From NCBI RefSeq assembly GCF_904849725.1, contig NC_058519.1, positions 651,671,387 to 651,735,386 of the forward strand: a stretch of DNA of 64,000 bases. The letters are read 5' to 3'. The notes beneath the pieces were generated by a model. The model was not told the origin of the DNA. It did not search any database and saw only the letters and a list, made by a program, of their open reading frames with translations. The DNA comes from Hordeum vulgare subsp. vulgare. Its lineage: Eukaryota; Streptophyta; Magnoliopsida; Poales; Poaceae. A program made the translations under genes and the position numbers. This document shows, piece after piece, positions 47,433 to 57,437 of the stretch (positions are counted from its first letter, which is position 1; each line of letters starts with the position of its first letter).

Positions 47433-49106
47433 TGATACGTCTCCATCGTATCTACTTTTCCAAACTCTTTTGCGCTTGTTTTGGACTCTAAATTGCATGA
47501 TTTGAATGGAACTAACCTGGACTGACGTTGTTTTCAGCAGAATTGCCACGGTGTTGTTATTGTGCAAAAATGAAAGTTCTCGGAAAGTCCTGAAAATTTA
47601 CAGAGGATATTTCTGGAAAATATGAAAAATACATGCGCAAAGATCCACCGGAGGGGATGGGCCAGTGGGCCACAAGCCCTGTTGCCTCGCCCCCCCTGAT
47701 CGCGGCAACCAAGCTTGTGGGGCCCACGTGGCTCTGCCGCCCCCAAATTCAGCTCTATAAATTCACTTTCGTCCCGAAAAAAAGAAGAGAAGATTTCATC
47801 GCGTTTGCGATACGGAGGCGCCGCCACATCCTGTTCTTCATCTCGAGGGCAGATCTGGAGTCCGTTTTGGGCTCCGGAGAGGGGAAATCGTCACCATCAT
47901 CATCATCAACCTTCTTCCCTCTCCAATTCCATGAAGCTCTTCATCGTTCGTGAGTAATCTATTCGTAGGCCCGCTGGACGGTGATGAGTAGGATGAGATC
48001 TATCATGTAATCGAGTTAGTTTTGACGGGATTGATCCCTAGTATCCACTATGTTCTGACATTGATGTTGCTGCTACTTTGCCATGCTTAATGCTTGTCAC
48101 TAGGGCCCGAGTGCCATGATTTCAGATCTGAAATTATTTTGTTGTCACCAATATATGTGTGTTTTAGATCCGATCTTGCAAGTTGTAGTTACCTACTATG
48201 TGTTATGACCCGGCAACCCCGGAGTGACAATAATCGGAACCACTCCCGGTGATGACCATAGTTTGAGGAGTTCATGTGTTCACCAAGTGCTAATGCGTTG
48301 TTCCGGTTCTTTATTAAAAGGAGAACCTTAATATCCCATAGTATCCTTTTGTACCCCGCTGCCACGGGAGGGATGGACAATAGATGTGATGCAAATTCTT
48401 TTCCCTAAGCACGTATGACTACACACGGAATGCATGCCTACATCACATTGACGAACGGGAGCTAGACACATATCTCTCCATGTTATAACGGTTGCATGAT
48501 GAATGTCATTCAAACGAATCACCGACCCATTGCCTGCGAGTTTGTCCCACTGTTGCTGTTACTTGCTTTGCTCTGCTGTTGTTACTTGTTTTGCTCTGCT
48601 GCTACTTGCTACTGTTGTCACTACTGTTGTTCCTTGCCACTGCCGTTACTCGTTACACTCCTGCTACCTGCTACAATATTTTTTCTCGCACCGTTGCCGG
48701 GAAAGACTATTTCCCATCCACGGGCAACTTCTGGCGCCATTGTTACAACCGTTAGGAATAGTCTGCCGTCAACAGATCGTTTCTGGCACCGTTGTTATCA
48801 TACTACTTTGCTCCTGATACTTTGCTTGCAGGTACTAATCTTTCAAGTGTGGTTGAATCTGACACATTCAGCTGCTAATACTTGAGAATATTCTTTCACT
48901 TCCCGTCGAGCGAACCAACTAATTTGGGTTGAATACTCTACCCTCGAAAACTGACGTGATCCCACGCGTTGGTGGGCCATTGCAAGACAATTGCTAATTG
49001 TTGAGCAACTGGGAGCAGTTCTTTTGTGGCTCCGTTGCCGTGGAGGCATCAAGTGAAGAACACGTCAACAACATTTTTCTAGTGTCGTTGCCGGGGACTG
49101 CTAGCA
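47433..49106 (+). repeat. 5' LTR of element G
   Basis: It begins TGATACGTCTCCATCG and ends GGGGACTGCTAGCA. TATA box CTATAAATT near 47754. U3 hairpin arms CCACAAGC (47670-47677) and GCTTGTGG (47713-47720). The last 430 bases contain five primer-site-like copies at 48686, 48732, 48784, 49027 and 49080. Confidence 0.93.
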
Positions 49107-49115
49107 GCATTTTTC

Positions 49116-49133
49116 TGGCGCCGTTGCCGGGGA
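49116..49133 (+). other. Primer binding site, tRNA-Asp type, element G
   Basis: Perfect 18-base TGGCGCCGTTGCCGGGGA, nine bases after the LTR. It is the last and only perfect member of the ladder of related motifs in the LTR end. Confidence 0.88.
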
Positions 49134-49183
49134 AATATAGCTATATTCTCTGAGCCACTTGGGATTTATATCTGCTGATCACT

Positions 49184-51941
49184 ATGAAGAATCTGAAAGA
49201 TCCAAAAACCAAAGTCTTGCCCTCAACTACGAGGGGAGGTAAGGAACTGCCATCTAACTCTGCACTTGATTCACCTTCAGTTATGAGTAAGTTTGCGACA
49301 TCACCTCCTGCTAGAAATCTTGATATGTCGCCTCTGCTTGATGATGCTTATGATGCTACTATGCCTGATACTGCTAGAGATGCTATGCCTGATACCGCTA
49401 GAGATGCTATGCCTGATACTGCTAGAGATGCTATGCCTGATACTGCTAGAGATGCTATGCCTGATACTGCTTTGCCTAATGATGCTAGAGATGCTACTTT
49501 GCCTGATGTGCCACTAGGGGTATTCCTTGATGCTCATATTGCTAGAGTTACTGCGAATGCTCGTGATGCTTCTGAAACTGCCGATACTATTGAGATAGAA
49601 CCTCCTTTTGTTCCTGCTAGATCTAGCTCTCCTAGATATGAATTGCCTGATATACCTGAGGGTTATGTTATGGAGGGAGAGATAGCTGAGGATTTTCTTG
49701 CGTGTAAGGATGCCTATGCGCTGAGAAATTACTTCTCAAGTGGAAGGAAAAATCTCTGAAAGCTAGGATGAAATACGACCCGAAGTTTGCCACTTCACCT
49801 ATCTTTATCACCGAGAAGGATTATGAGTTCTCTGTCGACCCTGAGATAATCTCTCTAGTCGAATCTGATCGTTTCCACGGTTATGAGTCTGAGACGGTCG
49901 TAGCCCATCTTACCAAACTACACGATATAGCAACCCTTTTCACTAGTGAGGAGAAGATCCGCTACTACTATATCCTTAAGTTGTTTCCTTTCTCTCTAAA
50001 GGATGACGCTAAAGCCTGGTTCACTTCTCTTGCTCCTGGATGTGTGAGTAGTCCCCAGGATATGGTCTACTACTTCTGTGAGAAATATTTCCCTGCTCAT
50101 AAGAAACAAGCTGCCTTGCAGGAAATATACAACTTTGCTCAACTCAAAGAAGAGAGTCTCCCACAAGCTTGGGGGAGGCTCATCCAGCTACAGAATGCTT
50201 TGCCTGATCACCCTCTTAAGAAGAACGAGATACTTGATATCTTCTATAACGGACTTACCAATGCTTCTAGAGACCACCTAGATAGTATGCGGGTTCTGTT
50301 TTTAGGGAACGAACTCTAGAACAAGTTGAGATCCTACTGAATAACATCTTGATCAACGATAATGCTTGGACTATTCCCGAACCACCTCCTAAGACAACTT
50401 CGAAGAAAAGAGGTATTCTATTCCTCAGTCCCGAAGATATGCAAGAAGCCAAGAAATCTATGCAAGAGAAAGGCATTAGATCTGAAGATGTCAAAAATCT
50501 ACCACCTATCGAAGAGATCCATGGTCTCAATAACCCGATACCGGTAGTAGAAGTAAATTCTCTACGTAGGTTTGATGAGAGTGATATTCCTTTTGATAGA
50601 CCTGCTAGCCTATGCTTTGATGAATTTGACAACTTTGTTGCCAAACAAGAGAGTTCCAATGATTATGTTAGCAGACATTTGGAACAAAGTACTTGTATGC
50701 TTAGTCATTTAAGTGCTTGTGTAGACAGAAATGTCAATGATCTGAAGCTTCTGAGTAAACATGCCTCTATGATTACTACTCAGGTAGAACAAGTACGTAA
50801 AGCTCAGAATGACTTGCTCAATGAATTAAATGACAACTCTGTCAGAGTCATTACTAGAGGAGGCAAAATGACTCAGGAACCTTTGTATCCTAAAGGCCAT
50901 CCTAAGAGAATTGATCAAGATTCTCAAGGAATTAATGCTGATACACCCAGTCATCCTAAGGCGAAGAAGAAGGATGATATAAACCTACATGTTAGTTCAC
51001 CAAATACTGCCACACCTGAAGAACCAAATGATATTTCTGCGTCTGATGCAGAAACACAATCTGGTGATGAACATGAACCTGGTGACAATATGGACAGCGA
51101 TGATCATAATAATGCTCAACCTAGCAATGATAAGGATGTGGAGATTGAACCTACGGTTAATCCTGATAACCCACAACCTAAGAGATACGATAAGAATGAC
51201 TTCACTGCTAGGAAGCATGGTAAAGAAAGAGAGCCATGGGTTCAGAGACCTATGCCCTTTCCTCCTAAGCCATCCAAGAAAAAGGATGATGAGGATTTTG
51301 AGCGATTTATTGAAATGATAAGACCCGTCTTTTTGCAGATGCGGTTACTTGATATGCTCAAAATGTCTCCGTATGCCAAGTACATGAAAGACATCGTGAC
51401 CAATAAACGGAAGATACCAGATCTTGAGATCTCCACCATGCCTGCCAATTACACTTTCAAAGGTGGAACTCCTAAGAAACTTGGTGATCCCGGCGTGCCC
51501 ACTATACCTTGCTCCATTAAAGGAAACTACATAAGAACTGCCTTATGTGACCTTGGAGCCGGTGTTAGTCTTATACCTCTCTCTCTTTATCATAGACTTG
51601 AACTGGATAAGTTGACACCCACTGAAATTTCTCTGCAAATGGCTGACAAATCAACTGCTTTCCCCGTCGGCATTTGCGAGGATGTGCCTGTCGTGGTTGC
51701 TAACACCACTGTCTTAACAGACTTTATTATCTTGGATATTCCTGAGGACGATGCCATGGTTGTCATCCTCGGAAGACCCTTTTTAAACACTGCAGGGCCT
51801 GTTATAGATTGCAACAAAGGTAATGTCACTTTCCATTTCAACGGTAATGATCATACAGTGCACTTTACGAAGAAACGATATCAAGTACATTGCATCAATG
51901 CTATCGAAAAAAACTTCATCGATTCTTATTGGAAGCTTTGA
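49184..51941 (+). pseudogene. Gag-protease of element G, two frameshifts
   Basis: It starts at ATG 49184 (MKNLKDPKTK). The N-terminal part contains five tandem copies of MPDTARDA-like units (49360-49475). The frame shifts near 49740 and near 50290. The middle piece is a clear Athila-type Gag core with FPFSLKDDAKAWF and QAWGRL. The last piece (to 51941) has the protease loop CDLGAGVSLIP (about 51545-51580) and VILGRPFLNT (about 51760-51790). Acidic, Asp/Asn-rich sequence links the two. The protein stops without entering reverse transcriptase. Function as in element C, but here broken. Confidence 0.85.
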
Positions 51942-52239
51942 ATGCCCTATTCCTCGTGTCAAGATGAAGTATGATTTGCTTGTTGGGGAGATTCATATCC
52001 CCATTGAGGTAACTTAGTGACTATTCAAAAATTCTCCGTTCTCTTTTGTGATTCGGAAATTTTTTGTCATAAGGATTTGATCAACCCCATTGACGGATTT
52101 CTTTCGATGACCATGAAATGGATGAATCAAACAGTCACATACCTTTGTTTTAAGCTTTCACTTTCTGTTGCTTAGAAGAAAAATGATAGATTTAGTTTAG
52201 TTTTCCCTGTTTTCTGTTTTAGCGTCCCGGAGAAAAGTA

Positions 52240-52798
52240 CCCCAAAATAAAAATTATCCAATGGTCCTGAAATCTAGTATGATTTTTTCTGGAATATTTG
52301 AAAAATACTGCGACTGAGAGTTGGCCTGGGGGCCGCACCAGTGGGCCACAAGCCCTATCACCACAGCCACCCCCTGGTCGCGGCAAGCAAGCTTGTGGGG
52401 CCCACAGGGACCCCCTCCACGCATTCCAGCTCCCATCCTCTTCCTCTACCTCTAGAAAATATCGTTTCGCAGCTCAAACCTGTGTTCTTGGTCATTTGGC
52501 TATGATTTTCGATCTCCTTGCTCAAAGCACCATTCTCTGAACCGTTTTGGGGAAATTACTCCTTGGTAAGTGACTCCTCCATTGGTCCAATTAGTTTTTT
52601 CTCTAGTGCTTTATCCTTCGCGTATTCTTGCTACCTTGGTGACCGTGTTCTTGAGCTTGAAATGTTGATTTTAGCTTGTCCCAAGTAGTTTTAGCGCGTG
52701 ATACGGTTTCTAGGCGCTAGTAGGAGTAATTGCTACGAGTTTGGTTGATCTCTATTCACTTTTCTCTTGAACTTCAAAACTTTCAGCAAAAAGAAATT
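52240..52798 (+). promoter_or_regulatory. Internal LTR-like module and likely leader intron before ORF3, element G
   Basis: 52265-52410 aligns with G's own LTR (about 47555-47730): GTCCTGAAA, TTTCTGGAA, TGAAAAATAC, then hairpin arms CCACAAGC (52346-52353) and GCTTGTGG (52391-52398) and GGGGCCCAC. Downstream, a donor CTTG/GTAAGT (intron start 52566) and an acceptor ACTTTCAG (intron end 52786) enclose 221 T-rich bases, and the ORF3 ATG follows 12 bases later. The TATA box of the LTR copy is not kept here. I infer a separate ORF3 transcription unit that arose from an LTR copy. Confidence 0.6.
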
Positions 52799-53845
52799 AT
52801 GTTCAGGTGGAAGTTTCATGGTGGTTCCTCAAGTAAGAAGGGTCCCCGTCTTTCTATTCCGGAGCCCGAACCTTATCAACTAAGGGATGCACCGGTGCAA
52901 CCATGTGAATGGCCTTCCGATGAGTTCATGATCGAAGCAGGCTTCAAGGATGAGTTTGATACACTTTCCCGCAATGCCGGGTTAGAAGAATTCCTCTCAG
53001 ATAAATGTGAACAGTATGCTATGCTCACTGCCTCTTTCGTGCGTAGATTTAAATTTTCAGTTGGCCGTGACTCATCCATACTGTTTGATCTGTATGATAT
53101 ATCCTACGCCATGGATTTGGAGGATTTCAATAGGATTTGCAAAATACCCAATGGGGGTAATCTTAAAGAACCTGCTAAATCTTCAGTTAGAGATTTTGTC
53201 TCTAGTATAACTGTTGGAGAAACTAGAGACATCACGCAAGCTACCATAGGAAGCATTCATTTCCCTGCCTTGCACTACTTTGCCCTCTTCATAGGTAGAT
53301 TCATTAACGGTAAGGTTGAACATTGTCACCTATGCGCATCCGACCTTAGTATCCTTAAGAGCACAGTTACGGGTGAAAAAAGCTTCAACATGGGAGCTAT
53401 TATAGAAAGGAGGCTGAATAAGAACGCTATTGAGGGGGATTTCTTTGGTGGCATCTATGCCACTCGCATAGCAAATTTTCTTGGAGTACCCATCCACGCA
53501 AGAGATCCCCCGCTCCATACAGCTTTCCTTGACCGCGTCGCTATGACACGCTACCAGTTCCTTGAGAGGGATGATGAATCCCTCCTATACCCATTGATAT
53601 CTAACCGGCAGCGTGTCTTCCATATTACCCTTCCTGCTCCTGCTTTCTTTGACTTTCAAGTAAAACGGAGATACTATATAACCATAGGAGAGGCAGAGGA
53701 GTATGAGAGGGAGGCAACGACTGCTTGTCTTCGTGAGGCAGCTATTCAGGCAGTGGCTGCAGCGCTCCCGTATAACCCCGATTACGATTTTGGGTTTCGC
53801 CAGGACAATCCTTGGGAGTATACCAAGCTATGCCAAAAAGCCTAA
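52799..53845 (+). CDS. ORF3 of element G, ATHILA ORF1-like protein (348 aa)
   Basis: Intact frame from ATG 52799 (MFRWKFHGGSSSKKG) to a stop at 53843-53845. The frame is open further upstream, but the ATG after the predicted intron is the better start. Segments such as FNRICKIPNGG, ITVGETRDITQATIGSIHFP, ALHYFALFIGRFINGK and FFGGIYATRIANFLGVPIHA match my memory of the Arabidopsis retrotransposon ORF-1 family (Athila). The biochemical role of that family is not known to me. There is no signal peptide, and one moderately hydrophobic stretch is too short to claim a membrane span. An open frame of this length next to a twice-broken gag suggests it was kept longer. Confidence 0.75.
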   Translation: MFRWKFHGGSSSKKGPRLSIPEPEPYQLRDAPVQPCEWPSDEFMIEAGFKDEFDTLSRNAGLEEFLSDKCEQYAMLTASFVRRFKFSVGRDSSILFDLYDISYAMDLEDFNRICKIPNGGNLKEPAKSSVRDFVSSITVGETRDITQATIGSIHFPALHYFALFIGRFINGKVEHCHLCASDLSILKSTVTGEKSFNMGAIIERRLNKNAIEGDFFGGIYATRIANFLGVPIHARDPPLHTAFLDRVAMTRYQFLERDDESLLYPLISNRQRVFHITLPAPAFFDFQVKRRYYITIGEAEEYEREATTACLREAAIQAVAAALPYNPDYDFGFRQDNPWEYTKLCQKA

Positions 53846-55763
53846 GCTTGGGGGAGTACGTGTTCTCACCGACTTTACATTCATGCTTATGCTTTCACTT
53901 TGTTAGCTGGTGTTTACACTTTGCCACTGTATTATCCATGCTAGTTTATTTTTGTTTTCTTGTTTTCTTGTTTTGTGTCCTTTTGAGAAATCCGAAAAAG
54001 ATTTTCCTTTCTTCTTTTAATGGTTGGGAGATTTCCCATGTAAATAGTTTTCTTTTCTTTGGGTCAAGGTAGAAGATATTGGTTACAATGTTTAGTGGCT
54101 TTTGCATGCATACATGTTTAGCTTTCAAAGAGCCATATTACTTTGTCTTCTCCTTTGTGTTTGCATGCAGATTCAGCTTAGTCAAATGCACGAGCACTCT
54201 TATTATTGTTCACATCGTTCGATCATGCAAGTGAAAGGTAATGATGATGATATATGATGAAGTGACTGAGACTGGAAAAGCTGGTATGAACTCTATCTAT
54301 TTTGTTTTTGTATATATGACGAGCTTGTCGTCCCAGATTCAGCTTTGTTGTGAGAGAAACATGTTTGCAATGACAACTTAGAGATCATAGTTTCTGATGC
54401 CATGCTTAATTAGCTAGGAGCTTATAATGGTTTGTCTTGAATGCCAACATAGATTTTGAGATGACTATGATGTAGTATGATAGGATGGTATTCTCCTTTG
54501 AATGATTCAAGTGGCTTGACTTGGCGCATGTTCATGCATGTATTTGAAACAAAATCAACATAGCCTCTATGATGTTCTTGTTCATGGTGATTTATATCCT
54601 GTTCATGCTTGCACTCCATGTTACTCAAACTCATTGCATCCTGATGACTGTTGTCGCTCTCTAGTTGGTCGCTTCCCAGTCTTTTGCTAGCCTTCACTTG
54701 TAATAAGCGGAATACTGCTTGTGCATCCACTTCCATAAACCCAAAAGTTTTTCCATGAGAGTCCACCATACCTACCTATTTGCGGTATTTACCTGCCGTT
54801 CCAAGTAAATTTGCATGTGCCATTCTCTAAACCTTCAAGAAATAATCTGTTTTGCATGCCCGAACCGCTCATGTGGTGACAGGGGGCTATTGGTATCTTC
54901 CATGTTAGGCGTGTTATCCTCGAGTGTTTATTCATTGTCATTCACGAGAAAGGGTCCGGTAATTGGAATGCCTAGTTCCACGCCTAAATCGAAAACATAA
55001 CTGTAAAACAAGACTCCCCCCGGATTGATGTTAGTATGGACGGTACCCGAGGATTCGGCTAGCCGTGGAGTGTGGTTGATTGGTGGTGGGGAAGTTAAAA
55101 CTTTACTTTTCAGTTTGGGAACCGCCTATAGCATGAGTAGCATGGAAGATATTGAGAACTCTTTGTCATTGCATTGACAATGAAAGCATGCCACCCAAAA
55201 TTATTATATCTGTTTTCAAAGCTTGAGCTCTGGCACCTCTGCAAATCAATGCTTCCCTCTACGAAGGGCCTGTCTATTTATGTTCCTATTGAGTCATCCT
55301 CTTATTATATAAGCACCAATTAGAGAGCACCTCTGTCATTTTTATGCTTTGTTTTTGATTGATATTGAGTATGACTATGACTGGATCTTCGTTGCTATGA
55401 ATTACAATGTTTAGTCAGCCCTTGATCTTTGAAAGTGCTCTGCATTTATGTTTTGCGGTCTCAGAAAGAGCTAGCGAGATACCACCTATTCATATTGCTT
55501 CATGCTTGTTTTGATTGAATTGTTGGTATCTGAAACTCATTATTATTTGCTCGCTAGCTGATTATGCCATTGATATTAGTTTACCGTGAAACCTTTGTGT
55601 CACTTTCTTATGTGGTTCACTTGTGATCTTGCTGAAATTCTGGTTATGAGTTAGACATAGTTGCAACAACAAGATCAAACAGAGTTTGTCAAAGTTTCTC
55701 TTTCTCTTCCAGTTTGTCAACTGAGTTGCTTGAGGACAAGCAAGGTTTTAAGCTTGGGGGAGT
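53846..55763 (+). other. 3' noncoding region and polypurine tract of element G
   Basis: No gene. The motif AAGCTTGGGGGAG occurs right after the ORF3 stop (53844-53856) and again as the functional tract at 55750-55762, one base before the 3' LTR. CCACCATACCTACCTAT at 54763-54779 is shared with C and D. Blocks such as CTTCCCTCTACGAAGGGCCT (about 55252) match element C near 27834. Confidence 0.7.
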
Positions 55764-57437
55764 TGATGCGTCTCCATCATATCTACTTTTCCAAACTCTT
55801 TTGCCCTTGTTTTGGACTCTAATTTGCATGATTTGAATGGAACTAACTTCGACTAACGCTGTTTTCAGCAGAATTGCCAGGGTGTCATTTTTGCACAGAA
55901 ATGAAAGTTCTCGGAACGTCCTGAAAATTTACGGAGAATATTTCTAGAAAATATGAAAAATACCTGCGCAAAGATCCACCGGAGGGGATGGGCCAGTGGG
56001 CCACAAGCCATGTTGCCGCGTCCCCCCTGGCCGTGGCAACCAAGCTTGTGGGGCCCATGTGGCTCTGCCGCCCCCAAACTCAACTCTATAAATTCACTTT
56101 CGTCCCGAAAAAAATAACAAGAGAAGATTTCATCACTTTTGCAATACGGAGGCGCCGTCACATCCTGTTCTTCATCTGGAGGGCAGATGTGGAGTCCGTT
56201 TTGGGCTCCGGAGAGGGGAAATCGTCGCCATCGTCATCATCAACCTTCTTCCCTCTCCAATTCCATGAAGCTCTTCATCGTTCATGAGTAATCTATTCGT
56301 AGGCTCGCTGGGCGGTGATGAGTAGGATGAGATCTATCATGTAATCGAGTTAGTTTTGACGGGGATTGATCCCTAGTATCCACTATGTTCTGAGATTGAT
56401 GTTGCTACTACTTTGCCATGCTTAATGCTTGTCACTAGGGCCCAAGTGCCATGATTTCAGATCTGAAATTATTTTGTTGTCACCAATATATGTGTGTTTT
56501 AGATCCGATCTTGCAAGTTGTAGTTACCTAATATGTGTTATGACCCGGCAACCCCGAAGTTACAATAACCGGAACTACTCCCGGTGATGACCATAGTTTG
56601 AGGAGTTCATGTGTTCACCAAGTGCTAATGCGTTGTTCCGGTTCATTATTAAAAGAGAACCTTAATATCTCGTAGTAACCTTTTGGACCCCGCTGCCACG
56701 GGAGGGATGGACAATAGATGTCATGCAAGCTCTTTTCCCTAAGCATGTATGACTACATACGGAATGCATGCCTACATCACATTGACGAACGGGAGCTAGA
56801 CATATCTCTCCGTGTTATAACTGTTGCATGATGAATGTCATCCAAACGAATCACCGACCCATTGCCTAAGAGTTTGTCCAACTGCTGTTGTTACTTGCTT
56901 TACTCTGCTGATGTTACTTGTTTTGCTCTGCTGCTACTTGCTACTGCTATCACTACTCCTGTCCCTTGCCATTGCTGTTACTCGTTACACTGCTGCTACC
57001 TGCTATAACACTTTTCTCCCACCGTTGCCTGGAAAGACTATTTACCGTCCACGGGCAACTTCTGGCGCCATTGATACAACCGTTATGAATAGTCTGTCGT
57101 CAACAGATCGTTTCTGGCACCGTTGTTATCATACTACTTTGCTACTGATACTTTGCCTGCAGATACTAATCTTTCAGGTGTGGTTGAATCTCACACATTC
57201 AGCTACTAATACTTGAGAATATTCTTTCACTTCTCGTCAAGCGAACCAACAAATTTGGTTTGAATACTCTACCCTCGAAAACTGTCGTGATCCCACGCGC
57301 TGGTGGGCCATTGCAAGACAATTGCTAATTGTTGAGCAACTGGGAGCAGTTCTTTTCTGGCTCCGTTGCCGTGGAGGCATCAAGTCAAGAACACGTCAAC
57401 AACATTTTTCTAGTGTCGTTGTCGGGGACTGCTAGCA
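55764..57437 (+). repeat. 3' LTR of element G (1674 bp)
   Basis: It starts TGATGCGTCTCCATC and ends GGGGACTGCTAGCA, followed by AGGAT. Hairpin arms at 56001-56008 and 56044-56051. TATA box near 56090. The same primer-site-like ladder as in the 5' LTR is present (near 57017, 57063, 57115, 57358, 57411). Confidence 0.93.

Larger units (their letters stand above)
47433..57437 (+). mobile_element. Element G: Athila-type retrotransposon lacking RT and integrase, 10,005 bp
   Basis: Two LTRs of exactly 1674 bp, target duplication AGGAT (47428-47432 and 57438-57442), a perfect tRNA-Asp primer site, gag-protease, an internal LTR-like module with a likely leader intron, ORF3 of ATHILA-ORF1 type, and the polypurine tract. 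There is no trace of reverse transcriptase, RNase H or integrase between 51942 and 52240, so their loss predates insertion or defines this family. The LTRs differ at several percent of positions by eye, so G is older than A and B. Confidence 0.92.

Noticed and set aside
52730..52798. N-terminal extension of ORF3 in element G
   Set aside because: It begins with a non-ATG codon and overlaps the predicted leader intron acceptor. ATG 52799 is the better start.
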